64,000 bases of DNA. Source: Thermomonas alba (GTDB taxonomy: Bacteria; Pseudomonadota; Gammaproteobacteria; Xanthomonadales; Xanthomonadaceae). Every line of letters begins with the position of its first letter. The stretch's first letter is position 1. Location of the stretch: positions 62,001-126,000 of the forward strand of contig NZ_JAJOZU010000005.1 of NCBI RefSeq assembly GCF_022419205.1, in the 5' to 3' direction. A model generated the notes under the pieces. That model did not search any database, was not told where the DNA came from, and saw only the letters and a list, made by a program, of their open reading frames with translations. A program made the translations under genes and the position numbers. This document shows positions 29,204-41,517 of the stretch, one piece after another.

Positions 29204-29662
29204 TCACTCAGCACCGCCGCGGTCCTGCCACAGGCGCGCCATTTCCAGATAGGTGAAGCTGGCCGACCAGGCAATCAGCATCAGTCCGGCGATCGCCTCC
29301 GTCCCGGCCACGACCCGCAGCGGGCCGTCCGGCGAAACGTCGCCGAAGCTGACCGTACTGTAGGTCATGGCCGACAAGTAAATCCCGTCGAACAGGGAAA
29401 TGTCGTCCACGCCGCGCGCCAGGCCGATTCCGGGCAGTTGGTCCAGGCCCCAGTACGCGGCCCCGTAGCAGACGATTTCCAGGACGTGCAGTCCCAGCAG
29501 GGCAAAGATGATCACCAGCATCGCCGAGCGGTGGCGCGGGTGGCGGCGGCCGCCGTAGCGGTGCGCCAGACCTTCCAGGCCGCGGTAGTGGATCAGCACC
29601 ACCGCCCCGGTGACCAACAGCGTCGCCAGGGCGGCCAACGCATATCCGCCCAGGCCTTGCAT
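29204..29662 (-). CDS. Small two-TM-type ion channel protein
   Basis: Inner-membrane protein of 152 residues with a potassium-channel-like pore (Ion_trans_2 type). Hydrophobic helices lie near residues 6-26 ('ALAALATLLVTGAVVLIHY') and 47-72 ('MLVIIFALLGLHVLEIVCYG'), then a pore loop 'SAMTYSTVSFGDVSP', then a final helix near 120-140. The filter reads T-V-S-F-G-D where canonical channels have T-V-G-Y-G-D, so potassium selectivity is uncertain. No regulatory domain is attached. It follows prpC by 23 bases. An in-frame GTG 18 bases upstream is an alternative start. Confidence 0.75.
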   Translation of the reverse strand: MQGLGGYALAALATLLVTGAVVLIHYRGLEGLAHRYGGRRHPRHRSAMLVIIFALLGLHVLEIVCYGAAYWGLDQLPGIGLARGVDDISLFDGIYLSAMTYSTVSFGDVSPDGPLRVVAGTEAIAGLMLIAWSASFTYLEMARLWQDRGGAE

Positions 29663-29685
29663 TGGCGCCGCCGCGATCACCGCGC

Positions 29686-30837
29686 TCAGCGCTGGTCGAT
29701 CGGCACGAAGGCGCGGTCCTCTGGCCCGATGTAGTTGGCCGAGGGCCGAATGATCTTGCCGTCGATGCGCTGCTCGATCACATGCGCGCTCCAGCCGCTG
29801 GTACGCGCGATCACGAACAAGGGCGTGAACATCGCGGTCGGCACGCCCATCATGTGGTAGCTGACCGCGCTGAACCAGTCGAGATTGGGGAACATCTTCT
29901 TGATGTCCCACATCACCGATTCCAATCGCTCGGCGATGGCGTACATCTTCATGTTGCCCTGCTCGGCCGAAAGCCGGCGCGCGACTTCCTTGATCACCTT
30001 GTTGCGCGGATCGGACACGGTATAGACCGGATGCCCGAAGCCGATGATGACCTCCTTGTTTTCGACCCGGCGGCGAATGTCGGCCTCGGCCTCGTCGGGA
30101 GTTTCGTAGCGCTTCTGCACCTCGAACGCGACCTCGTTGGCGCCGCCATGCTTGGGCCCGCGCAACGCACCGATCGCGCCGGCGATGCAGGAATACATGT
30201 CGCTGCCGGTGCCGGCGATCACGCGCGCGGTGAAGGTGCTGGCATTGAACTCGTGTTCGGCATACAAAATCAGGCTGGTATGCATCGCGCGCACCCAGGA
30301 GGCCGGCGGCGGCGTGCCGTGCAGCAGGTGCAGGAAGTGCCCGCCGATGGAATCGTCATCGGTCTCGACGTCGATCACGCGCCCGTTGTGGCTGTAGTGA
30401 TACCAATACAGCAGCATCGAACCGAGCGAGGCCATCAGCTTATCGGCAATGTCGCGTGCGCCGGGGTGGTTGTGGTCGTCCTTCTCCGGCTGCACGCAGC
30501 CGAGCGCCGATACGCCTGTGCGCATCACGTCCATGGGGTGCGCCGACGGCGGCAGCTCTTCCAGCACGGCCTTGACCGCGGCCGGAATACCGCGCAGCGC
30601 TTTCAGCTTGGCCTTGTATGCGGCAAGTTCGACGCGGTTCGGCAAGGTGCCATGCACCAGCAGGTGCGCGATTTCCTCGAACTCGCACACATCGGCCATG
30701 TCCAGGATGTCGTAGCCGCGGTAGTGCAGATCATTGCCACTGCGACCGACGGTGCACAGCGCCGTGTTGCCAGCGACGGTGCCCGACAGGGCGACGGACT
30801 TCTTCGGCTTGAAACCGGCAGCGGTGCTCTCGCTCAT
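29686..30837 (-). CDS. prpC: 2-methylcitrate synthase
   Basis: Condenses propionyl-CoA with oxaloacetate in the methylcitrate cycle, 383 residues. It is a citrate-synthase-fold enzyme: '[24 protein letters not shown]' (read in blocks), '[14 protein letters not shown]' and '[18 protein letters not shown]' carry the catalytic His/Asp region. The short type, and prpB 34 bases upstream, favour methylcitrate over citrate synthase. AGGAGC precedes the ATG, giving the start '[19 protein letters not shown]'. No prpR, acnD or prpF is in the window. Confidence 0.93.
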   Translation of the reverse strand: MSESTAAGFKPKKSVALSGTVAGNTALCTVGRSGNDLHYRGYDILDMADVCEFEEIAHLLVHGTLPNRVELAAYKAKLKALRGIPAAVKAVLEELPPSAHPMDVMRTGVSALGCVQPEKDDHNHPGARDIADKLMASLGSMLLYWYHYSHNGRVIDVETDDDSIGGHFLHLLHGTPPPASWVRAMHTSLILYAEHEFNASTFTARVIAGTGSDMYSCIAGAIGALRGPKHGGANEVAFEVQKRYETPDEAEADIRRRVENKEVIIGFGHPVYTVSDPRNKVIKEVARRLSAEQGNMKMYAIAERLESVMWDIKKMFPNLDWFSAVSYHMMGVPTAMFTPLFVIARTSGWSAHVIEQRIDGKIIRPSANYIGPEDRAFVPIDQR

Positions 30838-30871
30838 CGTGATGCTCCTGTGAAATCGAAAAACCGGGGAT

Positions 30872-31753
30872 TTACTTCTTCGCCGCGAACAGCGCATCCA
30901 GCCGCTGCTCGAAGGCGTGATAGCCGATGCGCTCGTAGAGCTCTTCACGGGTCTGCATGGCGTCGATCACATTGCGCTGATGACCGTCACGGCGAATCGC
31001 CTCATACACCCGTTCGGCCGCCTTGTTGGCGGCGCGGAAGGCAGACAGCGGGAACAGCTGGATTGCAACGCCAACGCTGGCGAGTTCCTCCCGCGTGAAC
31101 AGCGGGGTCTTGCCGAACTCGGTGATGTTGGCGAGCACCGGCACCTTCACCGCATCGACGAACCGGCGGTAGGTCGGAAGGTCATAGGCCGCCTCCGCGA
31201 AAATGCCATCGGCGCCCGCCTCCACGCAGGCGATGGCGCGCTCGATCGCCGCCTCCACGCCCTCCACCGCGATCGCATCGGTGCGCGCGATCAGGAAAAA
31301 CGCGGGGTCGGTCTTGGCATCGGCCGCCGCCTTGACGCGATCGACCATTTCCTGGAGCGGGACGATCTCCTTGCCGGGCCGATGCCCACAGCGCTTGGCC
31401 CCGACCTGGTCCTCGATATGGCACGCCGCAGCGCCGGCCTTGATCAGGCTCTTGATGGTGCGCGCGATGTTGAAGGCGCTGGGGCCGAAGCCGGTGTCGA
31501 TATCCACCAGCAGCGGCAGGTCGCAGACGTCGGTGATCCGGCGGGTATCCACCAGCACGTCTTCCAGCGTGTTGATGCCAAGGTCGGGCAAGCCGAGCGA
31601 CCCTGCGGCCACTCCACCGCCAGACAGGTAGATGGCGCGATACCCGGCGCGCTGGGCCAGAAGCGCGTGATTGGCATTGATGGCGCCGATCACCTGCAGC
31701 GGCGATTCGGCGGCGAGTGCGGCGCGAAAGCGCGCCCCGGCTGTTTGCGACAT
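30872..31753 (-). CDS. prpB: 2-methylisocitrate lyase
   Basis: Cleaves 2-methylisocitrate to pyruvate and succinate, 293 residues, isocitrate-lyase superfamily. Active-site '[13 protein letters not shown]' contains the catalytic Cys; '[17 protein letters not shown]' supplies metal ligands. AAGGAG lies upstream of the ATG. It is the first gene of prpB-prpC. A TAAAAT hexamer about 35 bases upstream is a possible -10. mdh lies upstream but is separated by a terminator hairpin. Confidence 0.95.
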   Translation of the reverse strand: MSQTAGARFRAALAAESPLQVIGAINANHALLAQRAGYRAIYLSGGGVAAGSLGLPDLGINTLEDVLVDTRRITDVCDLPLLVDIDTGFGPSAFNIARTIKSLIKAGAAACHIEDQVGAKRCGHRPGKEIVPLQEMVDRVKAAADAKTDPAFFLIARTDAIAVEGVEAAIERAIACVEAGADGIFAEAAYDLPTYRRFVDAVKVPVLANITEFGKTPLFTREELASVGVAIQLFPLSAFRAANKAAERVYEAIRRDGHQRNVIDAMQTREELYERIGYHAFEQRLDALFAAKK

Positions 31754-31828
31754 GCGCCTCTCCTTGCAGAAAGCGTGATTTTACCGCGCCTGACCCGGAA
31801 GCCTGGAAACAACCTCGCAGCATGCAAA

Positions 31829-31847
31829 CGCCGGGCAGGGCCCGGCG
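31829..31847 (-). terminator. Intrinsic terminator after mdh
   Basis: Perfect eight-base stem CGCCGGGC / GCCCGGCG with a three-base loop, followed on the minus strand by TTTG. It lies 30 bases after the mdh stop and separates mdh from prpB. Confidence 0.75.
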
Positions 31848-31877
31848 CTCGCAGCCACGTCATGATGGCTTTCTGGT

Positions 31878-32861
<984 letters not shown>

Positions 32862-32906
32862 GGACATCTCCGTGGTGCAGTGAAAGTGGAAAGGGTGAAC
32901 GCCGAC

Positions 32907-34106
32907 TCATTGCAGCTCGGCGAAGAACTCCTGGATGCGCGCAAGACCCGGCGCCAGCTGCGGCGTCGGGCAGGTATAGCTGATGCGCATGGCGTTTGGC
33001 TCGCCGAACGCCGAGCCCGGCACGCAGGCCACACCCTTGGCATCGAGCAGCGCGTTGCAGAAATCGACGTCGTTTTCGATCTTCACCCCGGCATGCGACT
33101 TGCCGAACGCGCAGCGGATATCCGGGAACACGTAGAACGCGCCCTGCGGCCGCGGGCAAACCACGCCCGGGATCGCCGCCAACGCCGCCATCACCTGGTC
33201 GCGCTTGGCCTGGAACTCCGCGCACTTGGCCGCCGGCACGTCCTGTGGGCCGGTCAGCGCGGCGATCGCGGCTGCGGTGGTGATCTCCGGCAGGTTGGTG
33301 ATGTGGTTGGAGTTGAGCGTGGTGACGGCCTTGGCCACCGCTTCCGGGCCGGCCATGAAGCCCACTCGCCAGCCGGGCATGCCGTAGGTCTTGGACAGCG
33401 AGTCGATGAAGATCGTGCGCTCGCGCAGCTCCGGGCGGACCTGCATGAAGTTCACGTACTCCAGTCCGTCGAACAGCATCCGGTTGTAGATGTCGTCGGT
33501 GATGATCCAGGTGTCGGGATACTTCACCAGCACGTCGGCCAGCGCCGTGATCTCGGCGCGGGTGTACACCATGCCGGTCGGGTTGGACGGGTTGTTGAAC
33601 AGGAACACCTTGGGCTTGGCCGCCAGCGCCGCCTCCAGCTGCGCCGGGGTGACCTTGTAATCCTGCGACGCCGGACACTCCAGCAGCTGCACCTGCGCGT
33701 TCACGATCTCCGCGATGTCCATGTAGCTGGTCCAGTACGGGGTCGGGAACACGATGGTGTCGCCCTCGTCCAGCAGCGCCTCGGCCAGGTTGTAGATGAC
33801 GTGCTTGGCGCCGATGCCGGTGCTGCAGTTGGCGCGCGTGTAGCCGGTCAGTCCCAGCGCGTCCATGTGCGCGATGAACGCATCCAGCAGCGCGTCGCTA
33901 CCGCGGTTGCTGCCGTACTGCCCGCTGTCCTTGGCCAGTGCCTCGCGCGCAGCGGCATACACGTGCTCGCCGGGGAGGAAGTTGGGGACGCCGATCGAGA
34001 AGCTGATGATGTCGCGGCCTTCGGCCTTCAGGCGCTTGGCCTTCTCGGCGACCTGCATGATGACACTGGGCTTGGCGCGGCTCATGCGCCGGGCGAATCG
34101 AGGCAT
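32907..34106 (-). CDS. PLP-dependent aminotransferase (class I, aspartate-type)
   Basis: 399 residues, fold-type I aminotransferase. 'SIGVPNFLPGEHVYAAAREAL' is at the start of the domain (in blocks), 'NNPSNPTG' binds the carboxylate region, 'TDDIYNRMLF' carries the PLP-contacting Asp and Tyr, and the PLP lysine is in 'SLSKTYGMPGWRVGF'. Aspartate is the likely amino donor, but related enzymes use several amino acids. The ATG at 34106 has GAGG about ten bases upstream; a GTG 15 bases earlier and an ATG 21 bases later are alternatives. It is 45 bases upstream of mdh and may be co-transcribed. Confidence 0.85.
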   Translation of the reverse strand: MPRFARRMSRAKPSVIMQVAEKAKRLKAEGRDIISFSIGVPNFLPGEHVYAAAREALAKDSGQYGSNRGSDALLDAFIAHMDALGLTGYTRANCSTGIGAKHVIYNLAEALLDEGDTIVFPTPYWTSYMDIAEIVNAQVQLLECPASQDYKVTPAQLEAALAAKPKVFLFNNPSNPTGMVYTRAEITALADVLVKYPDTWIITDDIYNRMLFDGLEYVNFMQVRPELRERTIFIDSLSKTYGMPGWRVGFMAGPEAVAKAVTTLNSNHITNLPEITTAAAIAALTGPQDVPAAKCAEFQAKRDQVMAALAAIPGVVCPRPQGAFYVFPDIRCAFGKSHAGVKIENDVDFCNALLDAKGVACVPGSAFGEPNAMRISYTCPTPQLAPGLARIQEFFAELQ

Positions 34107-34242
34107 CGTGGGGAACCTCACGGACGTTGAATAGGGGCGGCTGGACGTGGAGACGAGCCGCCATTAGCCTGCAAAATCGTAGCACAGGGGGCCCACCGAG
34201 CCGGCAGCCCGTCCATGGGTTCAGCCTTGCGAGGAATTGCGT

Positions 34243-35004
34243 ATGTCGCGCCTGATACGCCACTACCTGTCCATCCTGCTGATCTGCGTCTGCCTGCTGG
34301 CAGGCACCGCGCCGGCCCAGGCGCAACAGCATCCGGCCGTGGCCACCGACGCCCAAGGGCGACCGATCCGGATCCACGGGAGCATCGCGATCATCGAACC
34401 CGATATCGAGCTCAGCCTGATCACCGCCGGCGGCCTGCAGGAGCCGCGCAAGGAGTGGTCCGATACGGCGCGCCGCCTCTACCCGCAGGCCGCCCATGCC
34501 CACCTGATCCAGGCCGGCGCTGTCCTGGCGCCGGATTTCTCCCTCCCCGATACCCTGGATCCCACCTCACATCTTGCGCAGCTGCTGCGGCTGCATGCCG
34601 CCGTGGCGCGCAGCATTGCGCTGTATTCCGCGCCCGGCAGCGTGCTGGCCACCAAGAAGGATCCGGCAACCGGCCGCCCGCGCATGGACTGGACCCTCGG
34701 TCCCGGCGTCAGTGAACTGCAGCAGGCCACCGGTGCCGACTATGCCCTGTTCACCTATGTGCGCGACTCTTACACGAGCGGCGGCCGGGCTGCGCTGCGC
34801 ACGCTGGCCTTGCTGGCCGGCATCGCCATGGGCAGCCCGATCGACATCGGCGGCGGCATGCAAATCGGCGTGGCCACCCTGGTGGATCTGCACACCGGGC
34901 GGGTGGTCTGGTTCAACCTGATCGCCAAGGGCAGCGGCGACCTGCGCAACGACGCCGGCGCGCGCGCCACGGTCGCGGCCCTGCTGCGGGACCTGCCGCT
35001 ATGA
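34243..35004 (+). CDS. Exported protein of unknown function, first gene of coupled envelope module
   Basis: 253 residues with signal peptide ending 'LLAGTAPAQAQQ'. The mature protein has a central block 'GADYALFTYVRDSYTSGGRAAL' followed by 'GIAMGSPIDIGGGMQIGVATLVD' and 'TGRVVWFNLIAKGSGDLRN' (each read in parts). That layout recalls periplasmic proteins with CsgG- or LpoB-like folds, but I cannot assign it. GAGGA lies eight bases upstream of the ATG. It overlaps the following metalloprotease gene by four bases (ATGA), so its product is probably made together with it. Confidence 0.75.
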   Translation: MSRLIRHYLSILLICVCLLAGTAPAQAQQHPAVATDAQGRPIRIHGSIAIIEPDIELSLITAGGLQEPRKEWSDTARRLYPQAAHAHLIQAGAVLAPDFSLPDTLDPTSHLAQLLRLHAAVARSIALYSAPGSVLATKKDPATGRPRMDWTLGPGVSELQQATGADYALFTYVRDSYTSGGRAALRTLALLAGIAMGSPIDIGGGMQIGVATLVDLHTGRVVWFNLIAKGSGDLRNDAGARATVAALLRDLPL

Positions 35005-36182
35005 GCCGGCGACTGCAGCGCCGCTGGCTCCCCTGGTGGATGGCGATGGCCCTGGCATGGCCCATCGCCGGCGTGGCGTCGGGCGCTTCCATCACTCCGC
35101 TCCGCCCCGGCGAGACGCCGGCACCCGGAAGCCTGGAAGCCGAACTGTGGTACGGCGTGGAACGCTCCGAACGGGAGCTTCGGAACGCACCCGTGGTCGT
35201 CCGCGACCCGGCGCTGAACCGCTATGTCCGCGACGTGGCGTGCCGGGTCGTTGGCGAGTATTGCCGCGATCTGCGCGTGTATATCGTGGATGCGCCCTAT
35301 TTCAACGCGTCCATGGCGCCGAACGGCGCGCTGGTGGTGTTCACCGGCGCGCTCTTGCGCATGCAGGACGAAAGCGAGCTGGCGCTGGTGCTGGGACACG
35401 AGTTCGCCCATTACCGGCAACGCCACAGCCTGCAGCTGTGGACACGCGCGCGGAAAACCTCCGCGTTTTCGTCCACCTTCACGGTCATGACCGGCTTCGG
35501 GCTGGCCGGCGACGCCGTCCAACTGCTGAGCGCCGCCAGCCTGTCCGGGTTCTCGCGCGACATGGAACGCGAGGCCGATCGGCTGGGCTTTGCCCGCATG
35601 GCCGCGCTGCACTACGACCCGCAAGCGGGGGTTCGGGTATGGACGCGCATGCTGCGCGAGGAGCAGGCCGACCACCATCGCCGCGGCAGTCCCGTGTTCG
35701 CCAGCCATCCGCGCACCGCCGAGCGTCTGCAGGACATCACCGCCGCCGCTGCGGCCACACCGGTCGCCGACCCGATCCGCCATCAGGCCGAATACCGCGA
35801 TGCTGTGCGCCCGTTTCTCTCGGCCTGGCTGGACGCCGAGCTCTCCAAGCGCACCTATGACGCCTCGATCCAAGTGATCAGCGATCGCCGCGCTGGCGCG
35901 CGTGAGGACGAAGCCGGCGTCCTCGCCTATGCGCTGGGCGAAGCCTTTCGGCGCCGCAACCAACCCGGCGATGCGGCCACTGCAGCCACCCTCTTTGCCG
36001 AAGCCATTACCCATGCCGGAGCGCCGGCCGCCGCTTGGCGCGCGCACGGCTATGCGCTGCGCGCGCAGGGGCAGCCACGGGCCGCCGCTGCCGCGCTGCG
36101 CGAATACCTGGCGCGCGCCCCCGAGGCCGACGACCGCGCCTTCATCGAACAAGACATCCACGCTCTGGAAACCACGCCGTGA
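35001..36182 (+). CDS. M48 family metalloprotease, exported
   Basis: Zinc protease of 393 residues with signal peptide 'WWMAMALAWPIAGVASG'. The zinc motif is 'LVLGHEFAHYRQRHS' (HExxH near residue 133) with the third ligand in 'DMEREADRLGFARM'. 'NASMAPNGALVVFTGALL' precedes it, as in BepA/LoiP-like proteases. The C-terminal 130 residues look alpha-helical and repeat-like. Related proteases check outer-membrane protein assembly. It starts inside the previous gene's stop and its stop overlaps the next GTG (GTGA), giving three coupled genes. Confidence 0.88.
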   Translation: MSRRLQRRWLPWWMAMALAWPIAGVASGASITPLRPGETPAPGSLEAELWYGVERSERELRNAPVVVRDPALNRYVRDVACRVVGEYCRDLRVYIVDAPYFNASMAPNGALVVFTGALLRMQDESELALVLGHEFAHYRQRHSLQLWTRARKTSAFSSTFTVMTGFGLAGDAVQLLSAASLSGFSRDMEREADRLGFARMAALHYDPQAGVRVWTRMLREEQADHHRRGSPVFASHPRTAERLQDITAAAAATPVADPIRHQAEYRDAVRPFLSAWLDAELSKRTYDASIQVISDRRAGAREDEAGVLAYALGEAFRRRNQPGDAATAATLFAEAITHAGAPAAAWRAHGYALRAQGQPRAAAAALREYLARAPEADDRAFIEQDIHALETTP

Positions 36183-36757
36183 ATCGCGCCCGCCCGCTGC
36201 TCGTATCTCTGCTCGTGCTCCTGCTGGCTGCCTGCAGCGGCGGTCAGCGCCTGCAACGGGCCGGGGATACCACCGCCCTCGATCTGCAACTGACCAGCGC
36301 CCTGGACTGGACCCGCATCCGTCAGCCGCGCTCCGAACTTTGGACCATCGACGGCCCGGATCTCAATCTGCTGCGCATCTACAGCCGGATCCGCCCCGGC
36401 GAACATGTTTTTCAGCGGGCGCGGCGGCGCGCATCGCAACCGGACGGGCCGTGGTTCCGGCCCGACATGCGCGCGGACGAACTGCGCGATCTGGTGCTGG
36501 ACGGCCTGCGCGAAGAGGGCGCAGCACAGATCGACTCCGACCGCCTACGGCCGCACCGGTTCGGCGACGTCCCCGGGCTGCGCTTCGATTTCGCCATGAG
36601 CAGCCCGGCAGGATTGCGCTACCGCGGGACCGCCGCTGCCGCCGTGCGCGCCGGCCAGCTCACCGTCGTGCTCTGGTACGCGCCGGCCGAGTACTACTAC
36701 GGCCGCGACATCGACGCCGTGAACCGGATGCTGGACGGCCTGCGCTTCACGCCTTGA
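36179..36757 (+). CDS. Predicted lipoprotein of unknown function
   Basis: 192 residues starting at GTG, with lipobox 'LLAAC' (Cys19). The mature protein contains 'LDLQLTSALDWTRIRQPRSE', 'LWTIDGPDLNLLRIYSRI' and near the end 'LTVVLWYAPAEYYYGRD', a mixed alpha/beta pattern I do not recognise. The GTG lies within the end of the M48 gene (GTGA overlap); no other start would keep the signal peptide. It may act with the protease at the outer membrane. It ends 18 bases before the convergent cyclophilin stop. Confidence 0.75.
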   Translation: MNRARPLLVSLLVLLLAACSGGQRLQRAGDTTALDLQLTSALDWTRIRQPRSELWTIDGPDLNLLRIYSRIRPGEHVFQRARRRASQPDGPWFRPDMRADELRDLVLDGLREEGAAQIDSDRLRPHRFGDVPGLRFDFAMSSPAGLRYRGTAAAAVRAGQLTVVLWYAPAEYYYGRDIDAVNRMLDGLRFTP

Positions 36758-36775
36758 GCACCCGGCATCGCGCAC

Positions 36776-37270
36776 TCATGGCGACAGGATCTTGTTCCAC
36801 TCGGCCACGCGCTCGGCCTTGGCGGCCAGCGCCGCCTCGGCATCGCCCTCGATCGTCACCGACTGGATGACATCGCCCTGACGCACCGCATCCACCACGT
36901 CCATTCCGGACACCACCTTGCCGAATACGGTGTGCCTGCCGTCCAGCCATGGGCATGCGACGTGGGTGATGAAGAACTGGCTGCCGTTGGTGTTGGGGCC
37001 GGCGTTGGCCATCGACAGCACTCCACGCTCATGGCGCAGGCCATTGCCGGTCTCGTCCTCGAAGCGATAGCCGGGACCGCCGCGGCCGCTGCCTTCCGGG
37101 CAGCCGCCCTGGATCATGAAATCGGCGATCACGCGGTGGAAGTTCAGCCCGTCGTAGAAACCATGCCTGGCCAGATTGACGAAGTTGGCCACGGTCAGCG
37201 GCGCCTCGGCAGCGGCCAGCTCCACGCGGATCGTGCCGCGGTCGGTATTGAAATTGGCGATCAGGCTCAT
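36776..37270 (-). CDS. Peptidyl-prolyl cis-trans isomerase, cyclophilin type
   Basis: 164 residues, PpiB-like single-domain cyclophilin without signal peptide, so cytoplasmic. Signature blocks: '[18 protein letters not shown]' (catalytic Arg), '[12 protein letters not shown]' and '[20 protein letters not shown]'. GGAG lies about 11 bases upstream of the ATG. It is divergent from typA. Confidence 0.93.
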   Translation of the reverse strand: MSLIANFNTDRGTIRVELAAAEAPLTVANFVNLARHGFYDGLNFHRVIADFMIQGGCPEGSGRGGPGYRFEDETGNGLRHERGVLSMANAGPNTNGSQFFITHVACPWLDGRHTVFGKVVSGMDVVDAVRQGDVIQSVTIEGDAEAALAAKAERVAEWNKILSP

Positions 37271-37311
37271 TGCTGTTCATCTCCGGGGCCCGGACGGGCG
37301 CATGAACCCGA

Positions 37312-37317
37312 TATAAT
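37312..37317 (+). promoter_or_regulatory. Candidate -10 box TATAAT for typA
   Basis: A perfect TATAAT lies 73 bases before the typA ATG in the divergent gap with the cyclophilin gene. The -35 region at the usual distance is poor. Confidence 0.45.
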
Positions 37318-37390
37318 AGCCGGCTTCCCTACTCCCACCGCGCGCGCCGCCAGCCGATCGACCGCCGGTGCGGCCTCCACGAGTCCCTCC

Positions 37391-39238
<1,848 letters not shown>

Positions 39239-39301
39239 TCTTCCGCGCCGCACGTCGCGTCCGTCTCTGCGACAATCGCGCCACGCGCCAGAGAGGACGG
39301 C

Positions 39302-39775
39302 ATGAGCCATAGCTCGCACTACAACCCGGATCCGCACGCGCATCCGGGCCTGCACGCGATCGCCGTGTTCGAGGCGTTCAAAGGCCTGCTGGCGCTGGCC
39401 TCGGCCAGCGGCCTGGCCTTGCTGGGGCCGGAGCCGATCCGCCGTTTCATCCTCGAGCTCACCTGGCGGCTGCACCTGCACCCCGAGCGCGGCCCGATCG
39501 CGCATTTTCTGGATGCGATCAGCCGCAGTACCGTGCACCTGACCGCGCTGATCCTGCTCGGCTATGCCGCGGTCCGCTTCGTCGAGGCCTGGGGGCTGTG
39601 GAAGGTGCGCGCCTGGGCCTCGTGGCTGGGCGTGGTATCGGCGGCGCTGTACCTGCCGCTGGACGTCGGCGCGATCTTCCGCCACCCGGGCTGGCTGTCG
39701 GTGGCGGTCCTGGTCATCAACCTGGTCGTGGTGTACGCACTCACGCGCGACCTGCTGCGCCGGCGCCGGCACTGA
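39302..39775 (+). CDS. DUF2127 membrane protein
   Basis: 157 residues, predicted inner-membrane protein with about four transmembrane helices ('IAVFEAFKGLLALASASGLALL', 'LTALILLGYAAVRFVEAWGLW', 'SWLGVVSAALYLPLDVGAIF', 'LSVAVLVINLVVVYAL', read in parts). The 'LHAIAVFEAFKG' start and 'VRFVEAWGLW' fit the DUF2127 family. Function unknown. The first 20 residues are rich in His ('HSSHYNPDPHAHPGLH'), which might bind metal. AGAGGA lies upstream of the ATG. A GCCCGCG / CGCGGGC hairpin follows the stop. Confidence 0.75.
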   Translation: MSHSSHYNPDPHAHPGLHAIAVFEAFKGLLALASASGLALLGPEPIRRFILELTWRLHLHPERGPIAHFLDAISRSTVHLTALILLGYAAVRFVEAWGLWKVRAWASWLGVVSAALYLPLDVGAIFRHPGWLSVAVLVINLVVVYALTRDLLRRRRH

Positions 39776-39845
39776 CCGCCCGCGCTTGCCCGCGGGCGCT
39801 GCCTGCGCAATGCTCCGGAAGTTGCCCACGCACCGGAGCCCGCCC

Positions 39846-41471
39846 ATGCGCCACCTGCCCCTCGCCGCCGCGCTGACACTCGCCCTGGCCGCCTGCCAGC
39901 CGGCCTCGCCCCCGCCGGCCGCGACCGCGGCCACGAGCGCGAAACCCGCACAAACGGCCGCACCCACGTTCGCCTTCGAAGAGGCCAGCATCGCCGACCT
40001 GCAGGCGAAGATGTCCGCCGGCACCCTGACCAGCCATGCGCTGGCGCAGGCCTATCTCGACCGCATCGCCGCGATCGACCGCGCCGGCCCCGCGATCAAC
40101 GCGGTGATCGAGCTGAACCCGGATGCCCTCAAGGAGGCCGATGCGCTGGATGCCGAGCGCAAGGCCGGCAAGATCCGCGGCCCGCTGCACGGCATCCCGG
40201 TGCTGCTGAAGGACAACATCGACGCTACCCCGATGGCCAACTCCGCCGGCTCGCTGGCGCTGGCCGACAACCGCCCCAAGACCGATGCTTTCCTGGTGGC
40301 GAAGCTGCGGGCGGCCGGCGCGGTGATCCTGGGCAAGACCAACCTGTCGGAATGGGCGAACTTCCGTTCCACCCGCTCCACCTCCGGCTGGAGCGGGCGC
40401 GGCGGACAGACCAAGAACCCCTACGCGCTCGACCGCAATCCCTGCGGCTCCAGCGCCGGCACCGGCAGCGCGATCGCCGCCAATCTCGCCGCGGCCGGCA
40501 TCGGCACCGAGACCGACGGCAGCATCATCTGCCCCTCGGCGGTGGCCGGGCTGGTCGGGATCAAGCCGACCGTCGGCCTGGTCAGCCGCAGCGGGATCAT
40601 CCCGATCTCGGTCTCGCAGGACACCGCTGGCCCGATGGCGCGCAGCGTGGCCGATGCCGCCGCGCTGCTGACCGCGATCGCCGCGCCCGACCCCGCCGAT
40701 CCGGCGGCCGCCGAACGCAAGGACCCGACCCCGATCGACTACAGCGCGCACCTGAAGGCCGACGCGCTCAAGGGCGCGCGGATCGGCGTGGTGCGCAAGC
40801 TGACCGGCTACCAGCCGGATACCGACGCCGCGTTCGCGGCGGCGGTCGCCGCGCTCAAGGCCGCCGGCGCGACCGTGGTGGATGCCGAGATCCCCACCTT
40901 GGGCCAATGGGACAACGACGAGCTGCAGATGATGCTGTACGAGTTCAAGGACGGCTTGAACCGCTATCTAGCCAGCGCCAACACACCGCATAAATCGCTG
41001 GCGGCACTGATCGAGTACAACAAGGCGCACGCCGCACAGGAAATGCCCTACTTTGGCCAAGAGCTGTTCGAGCAGGCGCAGGCCAAGGGGCCGCTGACCG
41101 AGCCGGCCTACCTGGCCGCGCGCGACAAGGTGCGCCGCCTGGCGGGGCCGGAAGGGATCGATGCCGCACTGCGCAAGCAGCACCTGGATGCGCTGATCGC
41201 TCCGGCGATGTCCCCGGCCTGGCTCACCGATCCGATCAATGGCGACCATTTCATCGGCGCCGGCTACGGCGCCGCCGCGGCCGCGCGCTATCCCAGCCTG
41301 ACCGTGCCGATGGGCGAGGTGCACGGGCTGCCGGTCGGCATCGTGTTCATGGGCAGCGCGTGGAGCGAGCCGCGCCTGATCGAGCTGGGCTATGCCTTCG
41401 AGCAGGTCACCCGCGCGCGCAAGCCGCCGCGCCTGCTGCCGACGGTGCCATTGCCGCCTGCCGCGAAGTAA
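39846..41471 (+). CDS. Amidase-signature hydrolase, lipoprotein
   Basis: 541 residues. Lipobox 'LALAAC' (Cys18) places it in the cell envelope, followed by an Ala/Pro/Thr-rich linker to about residue 40. Amidase-signature triad: Lys in 'HGIPVLLKDNID', and two serines in 'NPCGSSAGTGSAIAANLAAA' and 'GIGTETDGSIICPSA'. This family hydrolyses amides; the substrate is not evident (peptide amides or fatty-acid amides are options). It follows the DUF2127 gene on the same strand. An in-frame ATG 36 bases upstream is an alternative but would spoil the signal peptide. Confidence 0.87.
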   Translation: MRHLPLAAALTLALAACQPASPPPAATAATSAKPAQTAAPTFAFEEASIADLQAKMSAGTLTSHALAQAYLDRIAAIDRAGPAINAVIELNPDALKEADALDAERKAGKIRGPLHGIPVLLKDNIDATPMANSAGSLALADNRPKTDAFLVAKLRAAGAVILGKTNLSEWANFRSTRSTSGWSGRGGQTKNPYALDRNPCGSSAGTGSAIAANLAAAGIGTETDGSIICPSAVAGLVGIKPTVGLVSRSGIIPISVSQDTAGPMARSVADAAALLTAIAAPDPADPAAAERKDPTPIDYSAHLKADALKGARIGVVRKLTGYQPDTDAAFAAAVAALKAAGATVVDAEIPTLGQWDNDELQMMLYEFKDGLNRYLASANTPHKSLAALIEYNKAHAAQEMPYFGQELFEQAQAKGPLTEPAYLAARDKVRRLAGPEGIDAALRKQHLDALIAPAMSPAWLTDPINGDHFIGAGYGAAAAARYPSLTVPMGEVHGLPVGIVFMGSAWSEPRLIELGYAFEQVTRARKPPRLLPTVPLPPAAK

Positions 41472-41517
41472 GTAGGCCGGAAATGGCCTGACGCGCCGCC
41501 GTATGCGACGGCGCGCC

